Source: a bacterium
Lineage (GTDB): Bacteria; SZUA-182; DTGQ01
Direction of reading: 5' to 3'
Length of the DNA: 64,000 nt
Assembly: GCA_040755755.1 (NCBI GenBank)
Contig: JBFLZW010000001.1
Span: 124,001-188,000 of the forward strand
Below the pieces are notes generated by a model. That model was not told the origin of the DNA and did no database searches. It saw only the letters and a list, made by a program, of their open reading frames with translations. Of the stretch, positions 36,488 to 46,014 are shown one piece after another. Both the position numbers and the translations under genes were made by a program. Position 1 is the stretch's first letter. Each line of letters begins with the position of its first letter.

Positions 36488-37552
36488 TTAAGGATACGGA
36501 ACAAATGCCCCCAGCCCGGCTCTCTCATCCAGGCCGAGCATGATGTTCAGGTTCTGGACCGCCTGCCCGGCTGCTCCTTTCAGCAGGTTATCGAGAACCG
36601 AGATGACAACCAGCGTCCTGGTCCGCTGATCAAGAACCAGTCCAAGACGGCAGTAATTCGAGAGGTAGACATCCTTCAGGCAGGGTATACTGCCCGCAGG
36701 ATTAACCAGGACAAAGGGCTCATCCTGGTAAAACCGGCAGTAGATTTCCCGGATTTCATCGAGGGATGGATGATCCGGCTGTAATGGCACATAGATATTG
36801 CTGAGTATTCCCCGGCGGACAGGTACCAGTTGAGGGGTAAACAGGACCGAAACGGCGGAATGGGCAAACAGGCCAAGTTCCTGTTCGATTTCAGGAACAT
36901 GCCGATGCTTTCCGATATTATACGGTTTGACGTTCTGATCACATTCGGTAAACAGATAAGTCGCTTCAAGCTTTCTGCCTGCTCCGGAGATACCCGATTT
37001 GGAGTCGGCGATAATCGGCATTTGGTCATTGAGCAGTCCTGCTTGCAGGCAGGGGACCAGGCCAAGAATGATACTGGTGGCATAACAGCCGGGATTGGCA
37101 ACCAGCGAGGAGGCACGGATCTTCTGACGATGGATTTCCGGCAGGCCATAGACCGCCTGGGCTGCCAGAGATTCATCGGCATGACTTTTCCCATAAACCC
37201 GCTCATAGGTCGCAAGGTCCTGGAACCGGTAGTCCGCGCTCAGATCGATGACCATCTTGCCCTCGCCCCGCAGCACGGGTGTCAGCGAGAGAGAGATGCC
37301 GTTCGGGAGGGCCAGAAAAAAGATATCCGCCGCAGGAAGAGCTGACCTGATATCCAGGGCCTGATATTCCAGGCTCAGGGAGGGATGCAGAAAAGGAAAG
37401 CAATCCCGGACTCTCTTTCCTGCCAGCCGTTCGGAAGTTACATACGTCAGCTCAAGGTCAGGGTGAGCGAGAACGAGGCGGATCAATTCAAGACCCGTAT
37501 ATCCGCTGCCTCCGATAACTGCAACTCTGGTCAGGTCAGGCTTCACTGTCAC
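36488..37552 (-). CDS. argC: N-acetyl-gamma-glutamyl-phosphate reductase
   Basis: ArgC reduces N-acetylglutamyl phosphate to the semialdehyde with NADPH in arginine synthesis. It begins with the Rossmann motif VAVIGGSGYTGLELIRLV; the catalytic cysteine is in SLVANPGCYATSIILGL, and KSGISGAGRK and the histidine-bearing KHRHVPEIEQEL follow. The length of 354 residues is standard. The start is GTG, five bases after the rpsI stop, so it is cotranscribed with ribosomal genes, an uncommon neighbourhood. Confidence 0.95.
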   Translation of the reverse strand: MTVKPDLTRVAVIGGSGYTGLELIRLVLAHPDLELTYVTSERLAGKRVRDCFPFLHPSLSLEYQALDIRSALPAADIFFLALPNGISLSLTPVLRGEGKMVIDLSADYRFQDLATYERVYGKSHADESLAAQAVYGLPEIHRQKIRASSLVANPGCYATSIILGLVPCLQAGLLNDQMPIIADSKSGISGAGRKLEATYLFTECDQNVKPYNIGKHRHVPEIEQELGLFAHSAVSVLFTPQLVPVRRGILSNIYVPLQPDHPSLDEIREIYCRFYQDEPFVLVNPAGSIPCLKDVYLSNYCRLGLVLDQRTRTLVVISVLDNLLKGAAGQAVQNLNIMLGLDERAGLGAFVPYP

Positions 37553-37557
37553 AACTG

Positions 37558-37950
37558 TTATCTCTTGGAGAACTGATACCGGGCCCGTGCACCCCGCTGG
37601 CCGTACTTCTTTCTTTCCTTGGCCCTGGGGTCCCGCGTAATAAGACCGGCCCTTTTCAGCTTCTGGCGAAGATCCGGGTTGATCTGGAGAAGGGCTTTCG
37701 ATATGCCGTGCCGCACGGCTCCTGCCTGTCCGTAAATCCCCCCTCCGGCAACATTGATGGAAATGTCGTATTTATTGATGTACTCGGTTATATTCAGCGG
37801 CTGCAAAACCGTGGCTTTCATCCGTTCGGTAGGAAAATATTCCTCAAATGGCCGCTCGTTGATGAGAATCTTGCCATTTCCCGGACGCAGGAATACTCTC
37901 GCTACCGAGGTTTTGCGTTTGCCCGTCCCGTAATACTGTACCAGTGCCAT
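37558..37950 (-). CDS. rpsI: 30S ribosomal protein S9
   Basis: 130 residues with the S9 signature: [40 protein letters not shown] and the basic tail ending [11 protein letters not shown], which contacts the ribosomal P site. RBS AAGGAG precedes ATG 37950. Normally it follows rplM directly; here two unrelated genes lie between them. Confidence 0.97.
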   Translation of the reverse strand: MALVQYYGTGKRKTSVARVFLRPGNGKILINERPFEEYFPTERMKATVLQPLNITEYINKYDISINVAGGGIYGQAGAVRHGISKALLQINPDLRQKLKRAGLITRDPRAKERKKYGQRGARARYQFSKR

Positions 37951-38011
37951 AGTGTTTTTCTCCTTTCTTCCCTTACCGGTTTTCGGCGTTGGTAATTACT
38001 CAGGTAATTCC

Positions 38012-38530
38012 CTATTGTTTATCATGGCAGGCAATGCATAATGCACTGCGGATGTTTGTCCGCCGTAAAAAATATGATCTATATTGATTCGTACCAGCAA
38101 CCCTGGTTTCCCTCGCCACCATAGGTATGGACGAGGTCCAGTTTCCATGAGGGTTGTGGCAGGTTACACAGGTTATCCTCATATTTTCATCGAGATGCAG
38201 GTCTTCCGGAATTTTCATATCCTTGCCGGGTTCCACATCGACCGAATGGGTACGCCCCAGTTTTTCCACGGAATGGCATTTAGTACCGTTGATCCCCTCA
38301 TCCCCTCTCATGCAGGAGGCCGTGACTCCCTGCTTCAGGCGGACATCGAGGTAACTGACCACCGTGTTGGGATCATTGGCATGACATTCCCTGCAGAAGG
38401 TATGATTCTCATCGTTTGACCATGTATGCGGGTTCCTCTCATCCACGGCAAAAGATTTTGCGTACACCAGGAATGCACAGGAGAACAGCAGCGATAAGAA
38501 TATAACTCTCATCTTTTGTTTCACGGCCAC
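38012..38530 (-). CDS. Small periplasmic multihaem cytochrome c with a CX11CH site
   Basis: 172 residues with a signal peptide (VIFLSLLFSCAFLVYAKSFA). Three normal haem sites are present (CRECH, CVTCH, CIACH). A fourth candidate, CMRGDEGINGTKCH, has eleven residues between its cysteines. Late histidines such as THSVDVEPG and CHNPHGNW may be axial ligands. It probably shuttles electrons in the periplasm. The GTG start at 38530 lacks a clear RBS; an ATG six codons on is possible. It is paired with the HAMP gene and inserted between rplM and rpsI. Confidence 0.8.
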   Translation of the reverse strand: MAVKQKMRVIFLSLLFSCAFLVYAKSFAVDERNPHTWSNDENHTFCRECHANDPNTVVSYLDVRLKQGVTASCMRGDEGINGTKCHSVEKLGRTHSVDVEPGKDMKIPEDLHLDENMRITCVTCHNPHGNWTSSIPMVARETRVAGTNQYRSYFLRRTNIRSALCIACHDKQ

Positions 38531-38560
38531 GTATCAGAATTACCGATTAATATGCTTCAT

Positions 38561-39166
38561 TTACAGCTTAAAATGCTCCAAAGCCTGCTGCAAGCTTGAA
38601 GATATGTGTGATAACCGGGTTATAATGCCCGTCAGTTCTTCGGAGGATACTGTTTTCTTCTGACTCAAAACCTTCATCTCATCGAGCAGTACCGGCAGCT
38701 CTTCCGACTCCTTGCGGACGTCGAGTAATTTTTCCCGCAACTCCAGAGTCATCCTGCTCAGGGCATCCGCCAGACCCTTGGCCTGGTCGGATTGCCGCAG
38801 CCTGGTGACAATGGTCAAATCTCCCTGGGCAATTCGCTCGGTGTTTTTTTCAAAACGGTAGAGGGGTCCGGCAATCCTGTGGGAGATGAAAACAGTCAAA
38901 GCTACCGTCGCCATCCCAATGATAACTATGGCTATGACATTGCCGATCAGGACATTCGGGAGAATAAGCTCTCCTGTTGTTTTCAGCTTCGAGTGGGCCT
39001 CTCCGTATGAATTTCCCAAATCCACCGAAGTCTTTTGGTAAAGCAACCCCCCTGATATGATACTGCCCAGGATAACCAAAAAGAGAAAGAGTATAATAAA
39101 TTTCGTTTGAAAAACCTGTTGAATAAGATACTTTTTTCTCCGTATCATACCCTCTTCCCTGGACAT
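38561..39166 (-). CDS. Membrane protein with HAMP domain, no output domain
   Basis: 201 residues. Two membrane helices (FIILFLFLVILGSIISGGLL and a second, VLIGNVIAIVIIGMATVALT) bracket a short periplasmic loop of about 30 residues. A HAMP domain follows (HRIAGPLYRFEKNTERIAQG, then DLTIVTRLRQSDQ) and a C-terminal helical coiled coil. No kinase, MCP or cyclase domain is present. It may sense or organise a partner such as the cytochrome gene 30 bases downstream. The domain calls are good; the role is unknown. Confidence 0.8.
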   Translation of the reverse strand: MSREEGMIRRKKYLIQQVFQTKFIILFLFLVILGSIISGGLLYQKTSVDLGNSYGEAHSKLKTTGELILPNVLIGNVIAIVIIGMATVALTVFISHRIAGPLYRFEKNTERIAQGDLTIVTRLRQSDQAKGLADALSRMTLELREKLLDVRKESEELPVLLDEMKVLSQKKTVSSEELTGIITRLSHISSSLQQALEHFKL

Positions 39167-39197
39167 TACTCTTCCTTCCTGGTTTTTTGGGATTGGA

Positions 39198-39629
39198 TCA
39201 CGAAAGCTTTAAGACTTGTGGCTCTTGAGCTTGGTGGGGATGATCCGGTCCCGTGTATACCTTCAGTTTCCGGTAAACCTGTCTCCCCAGCCGGTTTTTG
39301 GGCAGCATGCCTTTAACCGCTTTTCTGATAATCTCTTCGGGCTTTTCCTTCATCATCTTGTGGGCTGGCGTCGCTTTGATCGCTCCCGGATAGCCGGAGT
39401 GACGGTAATAGATCTTTTGCTGAATCTTTCTGCCAGTCATCAGGACCTTGTCCGCGTTGACGATAATAACGAAATCACCAGTGTCAACGTGAGGGGTAAA
39501 ATCTGGTTTCGCTTTCCCCCGCAGGATGACGGCGACTTTTGTGGCCAGCCGGCCCAGGACCTCACCCTTGGCATCCAAAACGTACCAACATCTTTTCTGA
39601 TCTTCCTCTTTGGCCATAAATGTTTTCAT
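39198..39629 (-). CDS. rplM: 50S ribosomal protein L13
   Basis: 143 residues with L13 features: [56 protein letters not shown] and the late [18 protein letters not shown]. It is the first gene of a leftward cluster led by a good promoter at 39748-39777, leaving a 5' leader of about 110 bases. Confidence 0.97.
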   Translation of the reverse strand: MKTFMAKEEDQKRCWYVLDAKGEVLGRLATKVAVILRGKAKPDFTPHVDTGDFVIIVNADKVLMTGRKIQQKIYYRHSGYPGAIKATPAHKMMKEKPEEIIRKAVKGMLPKNRLGRQVYRKLKVYTGPDHPHQAQEPQVLKLS

Positions 39630-39747
39630 TTTCTACCTCTTGCCTGACTTTCTGTTCCTCTGTAAGTTAGCGGGTGCAGAGTGGTTTAATTACTCGAGAA
39701 CAAGATAATATAATACCAACGATATTAAATTAGCAGCATAAATACTC

Positions 39748-39777
39748 ATTATATAAGCAATTATCTGCATATGTCAA
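39748..39777 (-). promoter_or_regulatory. Sigma-70 promoter of the rplM cluster
   Basis: On the minus strand TTGACA (39777-39772) and TATAAT (39753-39748) are both perfect and 18 bases apart. Transcription would start near 39741 and could run through rplM, the HAMP and cytochrome genes, rpsI, argC and argJ. Confidence 0.82.
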
Positions 39778-39891
39778 GTAAAACTCTCTTACTGGGGATA
39801 TTTTCGATTGGAAATCCATGCTACTATAGCATACCGGAGTAGTTTAATCAATTATCGACATCAGTACATGAATGCTCCCCCCTTTTCCTTA

Positions 39892-40335
39892 TTATGGTAC
39901 GAGCAGTCCAAAACCAGTCTCAGCATCAAGAATACGCACTCCGGTGGATTCTACCAATTCGAAGAGAATAACTTCCATAATGTGCCATACCTTTACACCT
40001 TTGCGAACACATCCGCTGATTGTGGATGTACCCCTGCCACAGGCAATGTGCATGTGTAATACCGGATTGCCCCGCTCATCCGGAAAAAGTGTTCCCGTAC
40101 CTGCTATTTCGTGAACGTTGTCAAGAACATGTTCCATAGGCTGAACAGGTCTTACCCGTCCCTGTTCCGGTCCGACCACAAGCCTGCTGCCGGTGTCAGC
40201 TCCTCCGATTATGATGAGAGAGGCGCATGAAATGGACTGCTCACGGGCAAACTGTTCAATCTTCTCGTGAACAATGTCCCCATCTTCCAATCGTATGACA
40301 AATATGCGCCCCTGTTTTGCTGGTGAATATTTCAT
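39892..40335 (-). CDS. PPC (DUF296) domain protein, possible DNA-binding
   Basis: 147 residues from ATG 40335, which has GGAGG six bases ahead. It is a single PPC domain: GRIFVIRLEDGDIVHEKIEQ, ISCASLIIIGGAD, EIAGTGTLFPDERGNPVLHM with the HxH metal motif (HMHIACGRG), then a final VILFELVES strand. Bacterial PPC proteins form trimers and are often called DNA-binding, but direct evidence is thin. No operon partner. Confidence 0.85.
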   Translation of the reverse strand: MKYSPAKQGRIFVIRLEDGDIVHEKIEQFAREQSISCASLIIIGGADTGSRLVVGPEQGRVRPVQPMEHVLDNVHEIAGTGTLFPDERGNPVLHMHIACGRGTSTISGCVRKGVKVWHIMEVILFELVESTGVRILDAETGFGLLVP

Positions 40336-40511
40336 GGTAAGCCTCCTCAATAAAAGTTTCCAAAAACAGCAGGTTTAATGAGTTATTCACAATAATTGTG
40401 GATAAGCTGTAGGTAAGTCTGGGATTGATCTCCGTAAGTAGCCGAAAGATAATTGGAAATAGCATTTCGATCCCGGAGGGGAAACGTGCTTTGCCGGTGA
40501 TTTTTGCACTA

Positions 40512-41351
40512 CTACCGGAAAAGATCAAAGGATGATGGGGGGACAATTCCTCTGGCTTCGGCTTTGGCCAGGAGCAGGCGTATGGCATCTTCTCCATCCT
40601 GGCCGATATCCAGGGTATACTCGTTGACATAAAGATCAATATGGCTGAAGATAACAGAATCCTCCATCTCCTGAGCATGGTGTCGGATGTAGTCTTTCGC
40701 CTCTTCCGGATGAGCCCGGGCATAGCGGACACTCTGACGGATTGCATCTTCGATCGTTCGGGCAGTTTCCCGGCCCAGAGCCCGCCGCACCATGATGCCC
40801 CCAAGGGGCAGCGGGCAGCCGCCGCTCTCTTTTTCCCAGAAATCGCCAAGGTCAAGGATTTTCCGGAGCCCGAAGCTCTGGTAGGTAAAGCGGCTTTCGT
40901 GGATAATCAATCCTGCATCCGCTTCACCCCGTCGGACAGCCTGAAGTATTTGATTAAAGGGAAGAATAATGATATTTTGTGCTTTCGGCTCATACATCCG
41001 CAGCAGAAGAAAGGCAGTGGTGAATTCACCGGGCACGGCAATGCGCTGTCTGGTCAGGTCAACCGCCGGTGCATCTTCTCCCCGCTCCACCAGGAGCGGA
41101 CCGCATCCCTTGCCCAGGGCGAAGCCGGAGCGCAGCAGGACATAGCGGTTTCGCACATGCCCGAAGGCGTGGCATGAAACCTTGCTGATATCCAGCTTCT
41201 CCTGAAAAGCCATCCGGTTCAGGGTCTCGACATCCTCCAGTCGTTCCCGCAGGGTGATCCCCTCCGGCAGGGGAACCTTTCCCTGGACCAGCGCAGAGAA
41301 AATAAAGGTGTCATTCGGGCAGGGAGAGTAGCCAAGCGAAAGATCAATCAT
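40512..41351 (-). CDS. mqnD: 1,4-dihydroxy-6-naphthoate synthase (menaquinone, futalosine route)
   Basis: MqnD converts cyclic de-hypoxanthine futalosine to 1,4-dihydroxy-6-naphthoate. The family start LSLGYSPCPNDTFIFSALV is clear, followed by VSCHAFGHVRNRYVLLRSG and GLIIHESRFTYQ. The chosen start is ATG 41351, overlapping the end of mqnB by eight bases; a longer frame adds 46 unrelated residues. The resulting 279 residues are normal. With mqnB it marks the futalosine pathway for menaquinone. Confidence 0.92.
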   Translation of the reverse strand: MIDLSLGYSPCPNDTFIFSALVQGKVPLPEGITLRERLEDVETLNRMAFQEKLDISKVSCHAFGHVRNRYVLLRSGFALGKGCGPLLVERGEDAPAVDLTRQRIAVPGEFTTAFLLLRMYEPKAQNIIILPFNQILQAVRRGEADAGLIIHESRFTYQSFGLRKILDLGDFWEKESGGCPLPLGGIMVRRALGRETARTIEDAIRQSVRYARAHPEEAKDYIRHHAQEMEDSVIFSHIDLYVNEYTLDIGQDGEDAIRLLLAKAEARGIVPPSSFDLFR

Positions 41352-42066
41352 GCGTTTTTTCCCACTGGGTGGCCAGATCCAGGGCAGCCTGCTGACTGAT
41401 ATGAGCGGCGGCGGACAGGTCCCACTCTTCCCGGTTTCTTTCCTTGACCAGGTTGCTGATTCCCCGGATTTCCAGGAATGGGACTTCATACAGGGTGCAT
41501 AACTGGGCTACGGCCGCACCCTCCATATTTTCACAGATGCCGTGAAAGCGCTGCTCCATCTCTTCGGCCTTCTGCTGTGTGCCGCTGACTTCGGAAATGG
41601 TAATGAAGGGGCCGACCTTGGGATTGAACTTGTGCAGAATGGCCATCGCCCGGTTTAAAACAGCCTGATCTATCTCAAAGGAATTGTAATAAGCCCGGTC
41701 TCCCTTGCGAAGGAGAGGCAGATTCAGAAAATGGGTCGATCTCCACCCCTGCGGCGTGATCACCCCTTCTTCTCCAAAAATTTCCCTGTTGGCTATGGCC
41801 AGATCCCCGGGCTGCAAGCCCGACCCCCGATAAGCGCCGCCGCAGCCGATAAGGAGCAGAATCTTTGGATAGAACTTCTCCAGCAGCAGGGTGGTGCCAT
41901 GAGCTGCATTGGTTTTTCCGATGCCAAGATGAAATATCAATACCTTAAACTCGTGAAGGCATCCCTGGAGGGCGGTAAACTTACCCAGGATAATATGACG
42001 GGGATGGGTCAACTGGCTGGATATCCAGGCAGTTTCAAAAGGCATGGCCGCGGTGAGTACAATCAC
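41344..42066 (-). CDS. mqnB: Futalosine hydrolase
   Basis: MqnB removes hypoxanthine from futalosine in menaquinone synthesis. It belongs to the nucleoside phosphorylase superfamily: LIGCGGAYRGSGLQPGDLAI, then the nucleoside-binding motif ICENMEGAAVAQLC and LEIRGISNLVKERNREEW. The start is GTG 42066 with GGAGG upstream. It overlaps mqnD, so the two form an operon. MTA/SAH nucleosidase is a relative but less likely given the partner. Confidence 0.9.
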   Translation of the reverse strand: MIVLTAAMPFETAWISSQLTHPRHIILGKFTALQGCLHEFKVLIFHLGIGKTNAAHGTTLLLEKFYPKILLLIGCGGAYRGSGLQPGDLAIANREIFGEEGVITPQGWRSTHFLNLPLLRKGDRAYYNSFEIDQAVLNRAMAILHKFNPKVGPFITISEVSGTQQKAEEMEQRFHGICENMEGAAVAQLCTLYEVPFLEIRGISNLVKERNREEWDLSAAAHISQQAALDLATQWEKTHD

Positions 42067-42270
42067 AATTCAGACCTCCGCATACAAGCTGGGGATGAAA
42101 CTCGGATAGGTTTTTGCTATCTTTATATACTATCCATTTCTTTTTTTCAAGGGGATATTCGTGGTATGCGATCCCGATCATCCAGATAACCTCGGTCATG
42201 TTGCCGATGTAAGAATATAAGCAGGGAATAAATCCCTGATAAGCAAACTCAGTGGAGAAGAGGAACTCTG

Positions 42271-44943
42271 ATGCAAAAAGCGGGAGAAAAATTACCCTGC
42301 CGAAACACCATTACGAATGCCGTAACCATCATCGGTATTTCTTTTCTGTTGGTGCTCTCTCCATCTCTTGCATCCCTGGCCGCGGCTGAAGAGACAGCAC
42401 CCCGTCTTGAGTCCATCACTCCATCCCTGGTCTATGCAGGCGGGGTGACACCGATTACCATCCTGGGAGAGAACTTCTCTCCGCAGGCGGTGGTCAGTAT
42501 CTATGGCGAGGGTCTGGTATTATCCGGCAAATGTGATACCCCGGACTTTGCCCGCGAGGTGACAATTGCCGGAGAATATGCTTATGTCGCTGATGACAGC
42601 GGCGGGCTGAAAGTCATCCGCATCCAGGACCAAAGACACCTTATTCAGGCCGGAAGCTGTGATACTCCCGGCACAGCCTGCGGAGTCTGGACAGGCGGAA
42701 AGTACGTCTACCTGGCCGATGGTAATCACGGCCTGGAGGTGATAGATGTCAGTGCCCCTGAAAATCCCGTGATCTGCGCCAGTCTGCCCCTGCCCGGCTA
42801 TTCCTGGAAGGTCACGGGAAGGGATAGCCTGGTTTATCTTGCCAATGATCAGGGGCTGGCCATTGTCGATGTTCATGACCCCCGAAATCCCGCTCTGAAG
42901 GCTGTCTGTGAGACGCCAGGGTCTGCCTGCGGAGTCTCTCTGTCTGGAAATTACGCCTATGTTGCGGACTGGTCAAAGGGAATCGCGATTATCCGCATAT
43001 CCGATCCCAATTCCCCGCACCTGCTCCAAACCTTCGATACCAACGGCCTGGCCAAGGGAGTGTTCACCCTGGGTGAATATGCCTATGTGGCCGATGGTGC
43101 GGCAGGTTTGAAAGTGATTCATATCAACGATCCGCAGAATCCAGCCCTGACTGCAAGTCTGAACGTTCCGGGTGATGCCGAAGGAATCAGGGCTGTCGGA
43201 AGCCGCGTCTACCTTGCTGCTGCCGATGGAGGCCTTCAGATGATCGATATCCGGGATCCGCAAAAACCCGCCCTGATCGGCAGTTTTACTACAGCCGGTC
43301 TTGCCTGCGGTCTCTGGGTTGAAGATGATTATGTCTATATGGCCGATGGACCGGAGGGATTGCAGGTTATCAATACCCACCGGTTCCCCTCTCTGGGAGG
43401 ATGCGACACCCCCGGCGATGTCCAGGGGCTCTGGGTGGATGAAAACCATGTCTATCTGGCCGGGGGGCAGAAAGGGCTTGAGGTTGTCGCCCTGGAAGAT
43501 GCCCAGCAACCGGCCCTTATAGTCAATTATAACCTTCAGGGAATTGCCCGGAAAGTACAGGTGTCCGGCAGCTATGCCTATGTGGTCGATGCGCGGACAG
43601 GGGTCTATATCATCAACATTCAAAATCCCGACTACCCCCTGCCGGCAGGGAGCTACTACAGCCGTGGCACTGCCTATGGAGTCTTCCCGGATTTTCCCCT
43701 GGTCTATGTGGCTGACGGGTCCGACGGTGTGGCTGTTCTGAATGTCAGTAATCCGGTCAGCCCCCAGGTCCTGGGGAGATGCCGTACACCCGGAACAACA
43801 ATGGATGTTTGGGTCTCCGGAAAGGTTGTCTATGCGGCGGATGGAGACCAGGGTCTGGTGATTATCAGGGCGGATTTGCCAACCGCACCCACACCCGCAG
43901 GATATTGCGATACACCAGGTACGGCCCAGGGGGTCTGGGTTGATGGCGATATCGCCTATGTAGCAGACGGGAACCAGGGGCTTGCCCTGATCAATGTGCA
44001 GGACAAGACCCGCCCTGCACTCATTGCCCGGGTGGATACCCCTGGTGAAGCCTGTGATGTAGCGGTGAGCGATGGTTTTGCTTATATCGCTGACGGCCCC
44101 GGTGATCTTGCCGTCGTCGATGTCCATGATCAGCATAAGCCGGTGCTGATCGGCCATGTGGAAGTTCCCGGCATAGTCAGGGAAGTCTGTCTGCACAACG
44201 GGAAAATTTACCTTGCCGCCGGAGAAGCCGGTCTGCAGATTTTATCCCAGTCATTCTGCTGGAGGCTGCAAGTCCAGCAGGTGAACAGCGAAGGGACACA
44301 AATTCAGGCACTTTTGCCATCCGGACTTCGTCGCGGAGACTATACCCTGCGGGTAACCAACCCTGACGGCCAGGCAGACTGGCAAACCGATATGATCGGC
44401 ATCAGCGGGATGGTCTACATTCCCGCAGGCTTCAACATTCTGGTCTGTCCCGACGGCAGGGAGGGAATCCGCTATTCCGATGAGCTTCTGGCTTATCTGG
44501 AAGAGGGCTATGCCAAGTCAGTGCAGGCCTATGATCCGGTAAGCCAGAAATTTCTGACCACAGCCTGGGTGAATGGCGAAATTCAAGGCGAGGAATTTAC
44601 CCTGAGTGAGTCACGAGGATGTCTGCTCTATATGAAGCGGGGAAGAATGGTCGATTTTTCCATCGACCAGATCGAGGTATTCTCGTTATCCCAGACAATG
44701 GACAGATTAACTCCCGGCCTGAACCTGCTTGGCATCCCGACGGGCATCTCCTCCGATGGCCTGACCTCCTATCAACTGCTGGCCACCTTTCTGAAAACCG
44801 GAGATGTTTCCAGCCTTCAGCGGTATAACCAGCAGTCCGGCAACTGGCTTGCTGCCTACCAGTTCATGGGCCGAAGCTGTGGGATTCCCTACTCCCTGCC
44901 AGGTGGCGAAGGCTGCCTGCTGTACCTTCCTGATCAGCTCTGA
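42271..44943 (+). CDS. Secreted LVIVD-repeat beta-propeller with IPT/TIG domain
   Basis: 890 residues. A signal peptide (IGISFLLVLSPSLASLAAA) leads into an IPT/TIG domain (LESITPSLVYAGGVTPITIL then GENFSPQAVVSIYG). Residues 80-670 hold about a dozen LVIVD-type repeats, each with CDTPGTACGVWTGGKYVYLA and DGNHGLEVIDVSAPENP; enough for two propellers. The C-terminal 190 residues repeat a different unit (SGMVYIPAGFNIL, TPGLNLLGIPTG). It is probably a surface or periplasmic binding protein. No catalytic residues are recognised. Confidence 0.82.
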   Translation: MQKAGEKLPCRNTITNAVTIIGISFLLVLSPSLASLAAAEETAPRLESITPSLVYAGGVTPITILGENFSPQAVVSIYGEGLVLSGKCDTPDFAREVTIAGEYAYVADDSGGLKVIRIQDQRHLIQAGSCDTPGTACGVWTGGKYVYLADGNHGLEVIDVSAPENPVICASLPLPGYSWKVTGRDSLVYLANDQGLAIVDVHDPRNPALKAVCETPGSACGVSLSGNYAYVADWSKGIAIIRISDPNSPHLLQTFDTNGLAKGVFTLGEYAYVADGAAGLKVIHINDPQNPALTASLNVPGDAEGIRAVGSRVYLAAADGGLQMIDIRDPQKPALIGSFTTAGLACGLWVEDDYVYMADGPEGLQVINTHRFPSLGGCDTPGDVQGLWVDENHVYLAGGQKGLEVVALEDAQQPALIVNYNLQGIARKVQVSGSYAYVVDARTGVYIINIQNPDYPLPAGSYYSRGTAYGVFPDFPLVYVADGSDGVAVLNVSNPVSPQVLGRCRTPGTTMDVWVSGKVVYAADGDQGLVIIRADLPTAPTPAGYCDTPGTAQGVWVDGDIAYVADGNQGLALINVQDKTRPALIARVDTPGEACDVAVSDGFAYIADGPGDLAVVDVHDQHKPVLIGHVEVPGIVREVCLHNGKIYLAAGEAGLQILSQSFCWRLQVQQVNSEGTQIQALLPSGLRRGDYTLRVTNPDGQADWQTDMIGISGMVYIPAGFNILVCPDGREGIRYSDELLAYLEEGYAKSVQAYDPVSQKFLTTAWVNGEIQGEEFTLSESRGCLLYMKRGRMVDFSIDQIEVFSLSQTMDRLTPGLNLLGIPTGISSDGLTSYQLLATFLKTGDVSSLQRYNQQSGNWLAAYQFMGRSCGIPYSLPGGEGCLLYLPDQL

Positions 44944-44964
44944 GCGTTCCTGTCCTCCGCAGAG

Positions 44965-45843
44965 CTAAAAGTATAAAATCAGAATCACAACCAGGCCATA
45001 GATCAGGACATTAATTAACAGGGGCTTATCCGTTACCAGAAGCTCTTCGGGCTTTCCGCCTGCTTGTTTCTGGTGGATTAAATAGAGGTACCGCAGGATC
45101 CCATATAAAACAAAGGGCACCGTATAAATCAACCGGGTGGTGTGAAACTTCTGCACGGTCTCGGGAGCCAAGGTATACAAGGCATAGGCAACCACTGTAG
45201 CCGAGGTTACTACGGCAATCATCTGATCCAAAAGATAGGGACTGTATTCCTGCAGGGTCTTGCGGTGACTGATGGCTTCGTCTTTTAAAAATACCAGCTC
45301 ATGTCTCCTCTTGCTCAGGGCAAGGAAGAGAGAAAGCAGCATGGTACAGACTAAAAGCCATGAGGATATGGGAACGTGAATGACTTCAGCTCCGGCAATG
45401 ACCCGAAGCACGAAACCGGAGGCTATGGAAAAAACGTCCAGGATAACTATTTGCTTTAATCTATACGAATAGGCTACCTGGAGCAGGAAATACGAGAGAG
45501 CAATGAAGAAAAACGGCCTGCCCAGGAACCAGGCAGAAACAGACCCTCCCAGGCCGATGGCCACTGTTCCCCAGATGGCCGTGGATTTTCCGAGATTCCC
45601 GGAGGCTATCGGCCTGCGGCACTTCAGGGGATGCTTCCGGTCCGATTCAATGTCGAGAAGATCGTTGAGAATGTAGACACATCCTGAAAAAACACAGAAA
45701 AGCAGAAAAGCAGCCATTACCCGGGCGAGCATATTCCATCGCACAATGTTATAGGAAAAGATTATTGCAGCAAAAATTACTATATTTTTGACCCATTGAT
45801 GGGGACGCATGCTCAGGATGAAATATTTAAACTGATATCTCAA
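44965..45843 (-). CDS. UbiA-family prenyltransferase, decaprenyl-phosphate phosphoribosyltransferase-like
   Basis: 292 residues with about eight membrane helices. The N-terminus (MRPHQWVKNIVIFAAIIFSY) and the first aspartate motif NDLLDIESDRKHPLKCRRPI match the DPPR synthase branch of UbiA enzymes, which join phosphoribose from PRPP to a polyprenyl phosphate for cell-envelope arabinose. A second motif follows at FSIASGFVLRVIAGAE. The TTG start has GAGGAG upstream. No other DPPR pathway gene is nearby, so the polar substrate is not proved. Convergent with the LVIVD gene. Confidence 0.82.
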   Translation of the reverse strand: MRYQFKYFILSMRPHQWVKNIVIFAAIIFSYNIVRWNMLARVMAAFLLFCVFSGCVYILNDLLDIESDRKHPLKCRRPIASGNLGKSTAIWGTVAIGLGGSVSAWFLGRPFFFIALSYFLLQVAYSYRLKQIVILDVFSIASGFVLRVIAGAEVIHVPISSWLLVCTMLLSLFLALSKRRHELVFLKDEAISHRKTLQEYSPYLLDQMIAVVTSATVVAYALYTLAPETVQKFHTTRLIYTVPFVLYGILRYLYLIHQKQAGGKPEELLVTDKPLLINVLIYGLVVILILYF

Positions 45844-46014
45844 GATGTCTCCTCGGTTTTTGTTTTCTGCCGGATAGCGATGACACAGCGTATGAGCCGA
45901 ATAGTAATAAGCCTTATCAGAATCAGTAAAATATTAATTTCATCATAAATGACTGAAGATATAAATATAAGTTAACCGCTTTATTTATAGGTAAACAAAA
46001 GTAAAAATTTTAAC
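45844..46014. other. AT-rich divergent intergenic region
   Basis: It separates the UbiA-family gene from the octahaem cytochrome gene. No gene or repeat is seen; the promoter of the rightward gene lies at its right end. Confidence 0.45.

Noticed and set aside
40256-40855. Leftward frame of 199 codons between mqnD and the PPC gene
   Set aside because: Out of frame with the conserved mqnD sequence it overlaps; no RBS or domain.
42973-44196. Long antisense frame of 407 codons
   Set aside because: It is a shadow of the LVIVD-repeat gene; its repeat pattern follows from the repeats on the other strand.
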